DNA of 7,104 nucleotides from Neptunomonas sp. Its GTDB lineage: Bacteria > Pseudomonadota > Gammaproteobacteria > Pseudomonadales > Balneatricaceae. This document shows, in pieces, positions 1-4,854 of this stretch (the first letter of the stretch is position 1; each line of letters starts with the position of its first letter). A program made the translations under genes and the position numbers. Under the pieces are notes generated by a model. The model had not been told where the DNA came from and did no database searches. It saw only the letters and a program-made list of their open reading frames with translations. The stretch spans positions 1-7,104 of the forward strand of contig SDWN01000512.1 in the NCBI GenBank assembly GCA_004195305.1, in the 5' to 3' direction.

Positions 1-1027
1 CGGGGACCACAGGGATCGGGTCGCGGGTAATGTCGATACCGTATTCCATGCATTTTGCGTAGATGGTCGGGAAGTGGCTGCGGATGAACTCAGCGGGCTT
101 GTGGGATATGTCCAGGTACAGGCAGTCGCATCCGAGTCGTTTCATTTCATGGTCAATAGCGCGAGCGACTATATCCCTGGGTGCAAGCTCCTTGCGCTCA
201 TCGTAGCGATGCATAAAGCGCGAGCCGTCAGGAAGTAGTAGGTGGCCGCCTTCGCCGCGAACCGCTTCGGATATCAGAAATGATTTGGCTTGCGGATGGT
301 ATAGGCAGGTCGGATGGAATTGGTTGAACTCCAGATTCGAGACTCTGCAGCCTGCCCGCCATGCCATGGCGATGCCGTCACCTGAAGAGCCGTCTGGGTT
401 GCTGGTATAGAGATAGGCTTTGCTGGCGCCGCCTGTGGCCAAGACGACGAATGGGGCAAGGAGGGTTTGTACGTGTCCGCTGTGCTGATTGAGGACGTAG
501 GCTCCGATGCAGTGGTTATCAGCCAGGCGAAGTTTGTGACGTGTGATCAGGTCGATGGCGATGGAATCAGGCAGCAAGGTGATGTTGCTGTTTTTAGTCG
601 CCTGTTGCAGTAGGGTCTCAGATACGGCCTTGCCCGTGGCATCGCTGGCATGAATTACGCGGCGATGGCTATGCCCCCCCTCTTTGGTCAGGTGTAGAGT
701 TTCGTTGGCTGGGTCGCGGGTGAAGGGGACGCCCTGTTCGATCAGCCAGTCGATGCTGGCTTTACCGTTGTTGACCGTAAATTCGACGGCATTGAGGTGG
801 CTGAGCTGGGCCCCTGCAGTCAATGTGTCCTGAACATGGTTTTGAGTGGAGTCTTGAGGATCGTAGACTGCGGCAATGCCGCCTTGGGCCTGGTAGGTTG
901 ATCCTGATCTCAGGTTGCCTTTGCTTAATACCGCAACGCGTGCGTCGGAGGCTAGTTTTAGCGCTAAGGTCAGACCTGCTGCGCCACTGCCGATTACAAG
1001 AACATCGAAATGCAGCTGTTTACTCAT
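1..1027 (-). CDS. nadB: L-aspartate oxidase, partial (C-terminus beyond window)
   Basis: NadB is a cytoplasmic FAD flavoprotein that oxidises L-aspartate to iminoaspartate, the first step of de novo NAD synthesis, feeding quinolinate synthase NadA. I translated the minus strand from ATG at 1027-1025 and found 342 uninterrupted codons to the window edge, against about 530-540 for the family. Visible landmarks are the N-terminal dinucleotide-binding loop GSGAAGL (residues 13-19), the flavin-site stretch STYQAQGGIAA (43-53), EGGHSHRR (116-123), ATGGAS, the FNQFHPT segment with His238, and APRDIVARAID with Arg284. By position these correspond to the E. coli active-site residues Glu121, His244 and Arg290. 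The gene is divergent from rpoE, as in Pseudomonas and E. coli. No strong Shine-Dalgarno precedes the ATG. The related alternatives, fumarate reductase and succinate dehydrogenase flavoproteins, are disfavoured by the close NadB match and the gene context. Only the missing C-terminus is unseen. Confidence 0.96.
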   Translation of the reverse strand, partial: MSKQLHFDVLVIGSGAAGLTLALKLASDARVAVLSKGNLRSGSTYQAQGGIAAVYDPQDSTQNHVQDTLTAGAQLSHLNAVEFTVNNGKASIDWLIEQGVPFTRDPANETLHLTKEGGHSHRRVIHASDATGKAVSETLLQQATKNSNITLLPDSIAIDLITRHKLRLADNHCIGAYVLNQHSGHVQTLLAPFVVLATGGASKAYLYTSNPDGSSGDGIAMAWRAGCRVSNLEFNQFHPTCLYHPQAKSFLISEAVRGEGGHLLLPDGSRFMHRYDERKELAPRDIVARAIDHEMKRLGCDCLYLDISHKPAEFIRSHFPTIYAKCMEYGIDITRDPIPVVP

Positions 1028-1091
1028 TTGTAACAAGGCTCAAAGGTCCGCAAGCAGAATCAAATCGCTCGGCGGTAGCTTGAATTGCATC

Positions 1092-1108
1092 GTGCCAGGG
1101 ATTGGCAC
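1092..1108. repeat. inverted repeat GTGCCA-N5-TGGCAC (possible operator)
   Basis: Two perfect 6-bp arms, GTGCCA (1092-1097) and TGGCAC (1103-1108), flank a 5-bp centre, GGGAT. The repeat sits between the candidate nadB promoter and the nadB start, so it could be a dimeric repressor site or a small hairpin in the nadB leader. I cannot assign a cognate regulator. A 6-bp palindrome of this kind can occur by chance. Confidence 0.35.
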
Positions 1109-1135
1109 ACCGTTAATATCCACTCAGGGGCGGCA

Positions 1136-1144
1136 AGCATATCA
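1136..1144 (-). promoter_or_regulatory. candidate extended -10 promoter for nadB
   Basis: Read on the minus strand, this is TGATATGCT: a TG dinucleotide one base before the -10-like hexamer TATGCT, preceded by a run of eight T. No good -35 hexamer lies 17 bp upstream, which an extended -10 can tolerate. It would give a leader of about 100 nt before the nadB ATG. This is a by-eye match in a short region and remains tentative. Confidence 0.27.
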
Positions 1145-1173
1145 CACTCAAAAAAAATGCAGGTATCACTGTT

Positions 1174-1201
1174 GGAACTAACTGTCTTCGCTGTGTTCCT
1201 A
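1174..1201 (+). promoter_or_regulatory. candidate sigma-E promoter of rpoE (autoregulation)
   Basis: GGAACTA at 1174-1180 matches the sigma-E -35 consensus GGAACTT at six of seven positions. After a 16-bp spacer, the spacing found in many sigma-E promoters, TCCTA (1197-1201) stands where TCTGA or TCTAA is expected and matches at three of five positions. It lies about 115 bp upstream of the rpoE start. Autoregulated sigma-E promoters upstream of rpoE/algU are known in E. coli and Pseudomonas, so the location fits. The -10 is weak. It was the only GGAACT core noticed in this intergenic region. Confidence 0.45.
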
Positions 1202-1300
1202 TTTGGTAGCTGTTTCGGCAGGAGAGAAGGGCTTTGGTGGCTCGGTTGTATTAACACGGGGTACGCGGTAGTTTAGCCGGATTACTCATTACCTGGTTAT

Positions 1301-1305
1301 AAGGG
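1301..1305 (+). promoter_or_regulatory. ribosome binding site deciding the TTG start of rpoE
   Basis: AAGGG lies 9 nt before TTG at 1315. Together with the in-frame stop at 1300-1302 it supports a TTG initiation codon, which is usually weaker than ATG. Confidence 0.6.
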
Positions 1306-1314
1306 CTGAACGGA

Positions 1315-1896
1315 TTGTCGACAGCAAAGAAAGAACCAACTGATCAGCAGTTGGTTGAGCGTGTACAGCAGGGTGACAAGCGCGGTTTTGATCTGTTGGT
1401 GAAGCGATACCAACATAAGATCATAGGTTTGATTGGTCGTTATGTCTATGACCATCATGAATCGATGGATGTTGCTCAGGAAGCGTTTATCAAGGCGTAT
1501 CGGGCACTGCCGAATTTTCGTGGTGAAAGTGCATTTTATACCTGGATGTACCGGATTGCGATTAATACAGCCAAGAACCACTTGGTGGCCAAGGGACGCC
1601 GCCCTCCGGATGTGGATGTGAGTGTCGAGGATGCGCAGTATTTCGAAAACCCGCTGCTGCATGAGATCGAGACGCCAGAAAACAATCTGTTTAAGCAGGA
1701 GCTTGAGCAGGCGGTGTTTCAGGCTTTAGATCGGCTTCCTGAAGATTTACGCACGGCATTGACGTTGCGGGAGTTTGAGGGGATGAGTTACGACGAGATC
1801 GCTCAGGTTATGGATTGCCCTGTCGGTACGGTTCGTTCGCGGATATTCAGAGCGCGGGAAGCGGTGGATAAGGTGGTTGCACCGATGCTGAATTGA
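1315..1896 (+). CDS. rpoE: RNA polymerase sigma-E factor (RpoE/AlgU), envelope stress
   Basis: This ECF sigma factor directs RNA polymerase to envelope-stress promoters and is held inactive at the inner membrane by RseA until RseA is proteolysed. The 193-residue product has the family's full length (about 190). Region 2 is seen as DVAQEAFIKAYRAL (52-65) and FYTWMYRIAINTAKNHL (74-90), then GRRPPD. Region 4 begins at LPEDLRTALTLREFEG (141-156), and the helix-turn-helix covers about 158-178 with DCPVGTVRSRIFRAREA. The start is TTG at 1315. An in-frame stop at 1300-1302 leaves only this TTG and a CTG as upstream options, the first in-frame ATG is codon 51, and AAGGG (1301-1305) sits 9 nt ahead. 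The N-terminus through DQQLVERVQQGDK fits AlgU. It heads the rse/muc operon and is divergent from nadB. algU and rpoE are orthologous names. Confidence 0.98.
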   Translation: MSTAKKEPTDQQLVERVQQGDKRGFDLLVKRYQHKIIGLIGRYVYDHHESMDVAQEAFIKAYRALPNFRGESAFYTWMYRIAINTAKNHLVAKGRRPPDVDVSVEDAQYFENPLLHEIETPENNLFKQELEQAVFQALDRLPEDLRTALTLREFEGMSYDEIAQVMDCPVGTVRSRIFRAREAVDKVVAPMLN

Positions 1897-1950
1897 TACA
1901 GCAAATTGTTTGCGGCAGTTAACGGATGTTTAGCCAGGCGCGCCGGTCCG

Positions 1951-2025
1951 GAGTGCGCTAGTGCTGAATATGCAGAGACAGAGTGTGCCGAAACAGAGTG
2001 TACCGAAACAGAGTGTGCCGACCTG
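1951..2025. repeat. degenerate 15-bp tandem repeat between rpoE and rseA
   Basis: Three close copies of ACAGAGTGTGCCGAA lie head to tail at 1978-1992, 1993-2007 (one base changed) and 2008-2022 (last base changed). Shifting the phase gives five 15-bp blocks from 1951 to 2025, all beginning GA, with the first two more decayed. The array fills much of the 164-bp space between rpoE and rseA, a gap that is only a few tens of bases in E. coli as I recall it. Because the period is a multiple of three, any open frame through the array stays open, so ORFs here (either strand) need independent support. Confidence 0.75.
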
Positions 2026-2071
2026 GAAGCAGGTACGAGCCTTTCAATTAGAGGTGGCAAATGAGCGATAG
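1961..2071 (+). CDS. possible 36-aa leader peptide overlapping rseA start (speculative)
   Basis: A GTG at 1961 preceded by GGAG (1950-1953) with a 7-nt gap opens a 36-codon frame that crosses the tandem repeat and ends at TAG 2069-2071, 11 nt inside rseA. An ATG at 1970 in the same frame would give 33 residues. The product contains three QSVP units, joined by lysine into a QSVPK-type repeat, then a basic and hydrophobic mix ending VANER. I recognise no family. The overlap would allow translational coupling to rseA, but rseA has its own Shine-Dalgarno (GAGGTG, 2051-2056). The repeat's period of 15 makes an open frame cheap, so this may be chance. Confidence 0.18.
   Translation: MLNMQRQSVPKQSVPKQSVPTWKQVRAFQLEVANER
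2021..2034 (+). other. short hairpin in the leader just upstream of rseA
   Basis: ACCTG (2021-2025) pairs with CAGGT (2030-2034) around the four-base loop GAAG. It sits directly after the tandem repeat and 26 nt before the rseA ATG. With only five stem pairs and no following T run it is not a convincing terminator. It could mark an RNA processing or translation-control element, or mean nothing. Confidence 0.35.
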
Positions 2072-2867
2072 CATTAAACTGACTCTGTCAGCGTTGATGG
2101 ATGATGAGGCGGGTGAATTCGAGCTGCGTAAAACTCTTGAACAGCTGGATTCTTCTTCCGCGGCGGTTTGGTCCAGATATCATCTTGCCAGTGCCGTGCT
2201 GAAGCGTGAAACGCCCGCGCAGGCGCAGTTAGATATCAGTGCGCAGGTTATGGCAGAGATTGAACAGGAGCCGCGGTATCAGCGGTCAGCAAAGCCTGTT
2301 GTTAGTCGTTTTCAATGGCGTCCTCTGGGGAGTGTCGCCATTGCCGCATCGGTAACTATGATGGTGATCTTTGGGGCGCAGACCTACCAGGGAGAGGGAG
2401 GCACCGTGGTCGCGCCATCTCCGGTGGTGTTGTCCGGACCGCAACCGATTAATGCTAGCGTAATGCCGGTGCAGTTCGGCGAGCGATCCGGGGTGGTCCC
2501 TTCATTACAGCAGGCGGAGGTGATCCGGCTGTCATCTTCAATGGAGTATTACATCGATCAGCATCGTGCTCGTGTTAATAATGGTCCGGTACGCTGGTTG
2601 GTGGAGTGGATGCCAGAAGGGTTTGAGATGATTGAGCATGACCGTCTTAGAGATTCAGAGGTACTGCTTTATTCAAATGGGCAAGCCAGCGTTTCAGTGT
2701 CGGTGCAGCCCTATGCGAGCAAAAAAGCCAGCCCTGGTGCGATGCACTCGGGTGCAACGGTGGCCGTCGGCAAGCAGGTGAGTGACCAGTTTGTGACCGT
2801 AGTCGGGGATGTCCCCTTTATGATCGCCGATCGAATCGCATCATCGGTTGCGTTGAAGGGTGATTAA
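2061..2867 (+). CDS. rseA: sigma-E anti-sigma factor RseA/MucA fused to RseB C-terminal domain
   Basis: The product is predicted to bind RpoE in the cytoplasm and span the inner membrane once. The N-terminal anti-sigma domain (about 1-70) shows LSALMDDEAGEFELRKTL and the WSRYHLASAVLKRE stretch typical of MucA. A hydrophobic segment at about 88-107 (LGSVAIAASVTMMVIFGAQ) is the membrane span. Residues about 150-172, with YYIDQHRARV, resemble the tail of MucA. From about 178 the sequence changes to an RseB/MucB C-terminal pattern: WLVEWMPEGFEM, then LLYSNGQASVSVSVQPY, GATVAVGKQ, and VTVVGDVPFMIADRIASSV at the end. The length is 268 residues, against about 195 for Pseudomonas MucA and 216 for E. 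coli RseA. No separate rseB follows; rseC starts 5 nt after the stop. Start: ATG with GAGGTG 4 nt ahead. The membrane orientation puts the RseB-like part in the periplasm, where RseB normally acts. The fusion call rests on motif memory, not an alignment. The protein has no cysteine. Confidence 0.9.
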   Translation: MSDSIKLTLSALMDDEAGEFELRKTLEQLDSSSAAVWSRYHLASAVLKRETPAQAQLDISAQVMAEIEQEPRYQRSAKPVVSRFQWRPLGSVAIAASVTMMVIFGAQTYQGEGGTVVAPSPVVLSGPQPINASVMPVQFGERSGVVPSLQQAEVIRLSSSMEYYIDQHRARVNNGPVRWLVEWMPEGFEMIEHDRLRDSEVLLYSNGQASVSVSVQPYASKKASPGAMHSGATVAVGKQVSDQFVTVVGDVPFMIADRIASSVALKGD

Positions 2868-2872
2868 TTAAC

Positions 2873-3310
2873 ATGCTAACAGAACAGGCACAGGTGGTCT
2901 CTGTTGCGGCTGAGGGCGTGCGGGTCGAGACGGTGCGTCGTAGTGCCTGTTCCAGTTGCCAGTCGAAATCGACTTGCGGTCAGAAACTGCTAGCCGAAAT
3001 TGGCCAGGGGCAGCGTTTTGAAATTGTCTCGGCTAATCCTCAGGGGTTGGTGCTTCAGCCTGGCGATATTGTCGAGCTTGGGGTGGAAGAGGCATCGTTT
3101 CTGCAGGCCTCTATGATGATATATATGCTGCCGTTGTTCGGGTTGATTGTACTGTCAGCGGTTGCTACGGCAGCAGGTGCGGCGGAATTAATTGTTATTT
3201 TAGCGGGCTTGTCGGGGTTGTTGCTTGGGTTTGTTGTAGTTAGAGGCTGGAGTCGCAGGGGACAGCAACAATGTCGTTATCAGCCGCAGATATTGAGGCT
3301 AAAAGATTGA
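2873..3310 (+). CDS. rseC: RseC/MucC-type sigma-E positive regulator, inner membrane
   Basis: RseC is a small inner-membrane protein encoded with sigma-E. In E. coli it has a mild positive effect on sigma-E activity, and in some bacteria relatives are linked to electron-transport complexes. The exact role here is inferred. The 145-residue product (family about 150-160) has an N-terminal soluble part with the cysteine motif CSSCQSKSTCG (Cys26, Cys29, Cys35), the usual RseC signature and a possible metal or redox site. A small beta-like segment with LQPGDIVELGVEE follows. Two membrane helices lie at about 79-101 (MMIYMLPLFGLIVLSAVATAAG) and 105-123, and a basic tail (WSRRGQQQCRY) carries a fourth cysteine. 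It begins 5 nt after the rseA stop, with AAGGG at 2856-2860 somewhat far (12 nt) from the ATG, so translation is probably coupled to rseA. Confidence 0.92.
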   Translation: MLTEQAQVVSVAAEGVRVETVRRSACSSCQSKSTCGQKLLAEIGQGQRFEIVSANPQGLVLQPGDIVELGVEEASFLQASMMIYMLPLFGLIVLSAVATAAGAAELIVILAGLSGLLLGFVVVRGWSRRGQQQCRYQPQILRLKD

Positions 3311-3338
3311 CTGTTGCGGCTGGTTTTATCGCGAGTGC

Positions 3339-3344
3339 AAGGAG
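3339..3344 (+). promoter_or_regulatory. Shine-Dalgarno AAGGAG setting mucD start at ATG 3351
   Basis: A strong AAGGAG lies 6 nt before ATG 3351 but only 3 nt before an in-frame TTG at 3348. The spacing favours ATG 3351, one codon shorter than the longest open frame. Confidence 0.8.
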
Positions 3345-3350
3345 ATTTTG

Positions 3351-4757
3351 ATGAGTTTTAGTGCTTACCCGAAGTTTTTTTCTGTTGTGCTGGGGTTGAT
3401 ATTGCTCGGTGGGGTGGCCCGTGCGGCTGCGTTGCCCGATTTTACCGAGTTGGTAGAGCAGGCATCGCCAGCGATCGTTAATATCAGCACGATTCGTAAT
3501 AGCAATACAGAAGGGAGAGAGGGGCGCTTAAATCAGGAGCAGCTCCCTGAGATTTTCAAGCATTTTTTTGGTGAACGCGGATTTGACGGGCGTAAATATG
3601 ATCGTCAGCGTCAGCCGCAGTCTCTGGGGTCGGGCTTTATTATCTCTGTCGATGGTTATGTGCTGACCAATCATCATGTCGTCAAAGGGGCAGACCGTGT
3701 CTTGGTGCGGCTCAGTGATCGGCGTGAGCTGGAGGCTGAGTTGATAGGCGTAGATCCTCGTTCAGATCTGGCGTTGCTAAAACTGGATGCCAAGGATCTG
3801 CCGGTGGTGAAAATTGGCGACTCGGACAAGCTTAAGGCGGGTGAGTGGGTGTTAGCGATAGGCTCACCTTTTGGCTTTGACCATAGCGTGACCGCCGGTA
3901 TTGTCAGTGCTACCGGGCGGAGTCTGGCTAATGAGAATTATGTGCCTTTTATTCAAACTGATGTGGCGATTAATCCGGGAAACTCGGGCGGACCGCTGTT
4001 CAATCTGGATGGCGAAGTGGTGGGTATTAACTCGCAGATTTATACCCGTTCCGGTGGGTTCATGGGGTTGTCTTTTGCGATACCAATGAGCATGGCGATG
4101 GAGGTGGTTGAGCAGCTGAAGGTTGGCGGTCATGTGGCTCGGGGTTGGCTGGGAGTGATTATCCAGGAGGTCAATCGCGATCTGGCAGAGTCTTTCGGGC
4201 TTGATCGGCCGAAGGGTGCGTTGGTGGCGAAAGTTCTGCCGGGTAGTCCGGCGGAGGCGGCTGAATTAAAAGAGGGTGATATTGTTATCGCCTTTAATGG
4301 TGAGCCGATCGAACGGTCAGCTGAGTTACCTCCGTTGGTTGGGCGGGTGGCCCCCGGAAAGACCGTTAAGCTTGATCTGGTGCGGAGTGGACGGAATAAA
4401 ACCATCGCGTTAACCATAGGAGTGTTGCCGGAAGAGGGGGTGATGCTCAAAGCAGGCGCGGCTACCTCTGCGGCAGATATCAATCCACTCAAGGTAAGGG
4501 TCGCGGCGCTAGAGCAGGAGCGCGCCCAGCAGTGGGAGCTTAGCGGCGGTGTGGTGGTACGGGAGGTGCTGGCAGGTCCTGGTGCCGATGCCGGGCTGGT
4601 GGTAGGGGATGTGATAACGATGCTCAATGGTCAGCCTGTTGGGGATCTGGAGGGCTTTGCCGAGGTGGCTACGGCTCTGCCTAAAGGCAAGGCGGTGCCG
4701 ATGCGTATTGTGCGTCGTGGGAGTCCCCTGTTCTTACCGCTCAAGATTAAACCCTGA
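3351..4757 (+). CDS. mucD: periplasmic DegP/HtrA-family serine protease MucD
   Basis: MucD degrades or holds misfolded proteins in the periplasm and in Pseudomonas dampens AlgU activation. The 468-residue product starts with a Sec signal peptide: Lys8, a hydrophobic core FFSVVLGLILLGGVA, and a likely cleavage after ARA or RAA (about 25-27). The trypsin-like domain carries the catalytic triad His109 (TNHHVV), Asp139 (DPRSDLALL) and Ser212 (NPGNSGGPLFN). A Q-rich, charged LA-loop region (about 53-90) is kept. Two PDZ domains follow: PDZ1 at about 260-355, with ARGWLGV and GALVAKVLPGSPAE, and PDZ2 at about 385-466, with GVVVREVLAGPGADAGL and GDVITMLNGQPV. The length fits DegP/MucD (about 470) rather than DegS/AlgW, which has one PDZ and a membrane anchor. 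It lies 40 nt after rseC, as mucD follows mucC in Pseudomonas. Start choice: see the Shine-Dalgarno at 3339. Confidence 0.96.
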   Translation: MSFSAYPKFFSVVLGLILLGGVARAAALPDFTELVEQASPAIVNISTIRNSNTEGREGRLNQEQLPEIFKHFFGERGFDGRKYDRQRQPQSLGSGFIISVDGYVLTNHHVVKGADRVLVRLSDRRELEAELIGVDPRSDLALLKLDAKDLPVVKIGDSDKLKAGEWVLAIGSPFGFDHSVTAGIVSATGRSLANENYVPFIQTDVAINPGNSGGPLFNLDGEVVGINSQIYTRSGGFMGLSFAIPMSMAMEVVEQLKVGGHVARGWLGVIIQEVNRDLAESFGLDRPKGALVAKVLPGSPAEAAELKEGDIVIAFNGEPIERSAELPPLVGRVAPGKTVKLDLVRSGRNKTIALTIGVLPEEGVMLKAGAATSAADINPLKVRVAALEQERAQQWELSGGVVVREVLAGPGADAGLVVGDVITMLNGQPVGDLEGFAEVATALPKGKAVPMRIVRRGSPLFLPLKIKP

Positions 4758-4770
4758 GCGAGCTAAGGCT

Positions 4771-4801
4771 TTGTGAATGGCTCTATGGCTGAAAATAGGC
4801 T
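4771..4801 (+). promoter_or_regulatory. weak candidate promoter ahead of lepA-lepB
   Basis: TTGTGA (4771-4776) and TAGGCT (4796-4801) are a poor -35/-10 pair with a long 19-bp spacer; TAGACT at 4801-4806 is a better -10 on its own. The 97-bp mucD-lepA gap has no visible terminator, so read-through from the muc operon is equally possible. It also holds a direct repeat of ATGGCT (4777-4782, 4785-4790). Confidence 0.2.
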
Positions 4802-4840
4802 AGACTCACGCGCTTAATTTTCCAGCTCTTTATGGGCGTC

Positions 4841-4846
4841 TAGGTG
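4841..4846 (+). promoter_or_regulatory. ribosome binding site for the TTG start of lepA
   Basis: TAGGTG lies 8 nt before TTG 4855. No in-frame ATG or GTG lies nearby upstream, and the MSDLSHIRNFSIIAHIDHG N-terminus read from the TTG matches the Pseudomonas LepA start as I recall it. Confidence 0.55.
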
Positions 4847-4854
4847 CTATTGCT

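Noticed and set aside
1095..1125. TGGCAC near 1103 and its mirror on the minus strand as sigma-54 (-24) elements
   Set aside because: Neither strand has a GC-containing -12 element (TTGC) at the required spacing, so the TGGCAC is better explained as an arm of the palindrome.
1085..1276. Small plus-strand frames in the nadB-rpoE divergent region (915-1181, 1085-1276)
   Set aside because: No ribosome site or family resemblance; one runs antisense through the nadB 5' end, and both cover the likely promoters.
1938..1960. GC-rich stretch with GCGC and CCGG arms after rpoE as a terminator
   Set aside because: The inner arms leave a one-base loop, and no T run follows.
1803..2060. Minus-strand 85-aa frame with SVSAHSV repeats
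   Set aside because: It overlaps the 3' end of rpoE, starts at a TTG, and its repeats are simply the antisense of the 15-bp array, which keeps every frame open.
3348..3350. TTG 3348 as the mucD start
   Set aside because: It is only 3 nt from AAGGAG; ATG 3351 has the better spacing.
4130..4627. Minus-strand 165-aa Ser/Thr/Pro-rich frame inside mucD
   Set aside because: It is antisense to the mucD PDZ region, and its composition is what reversed Gly/Val/Leu-rich coding gives.
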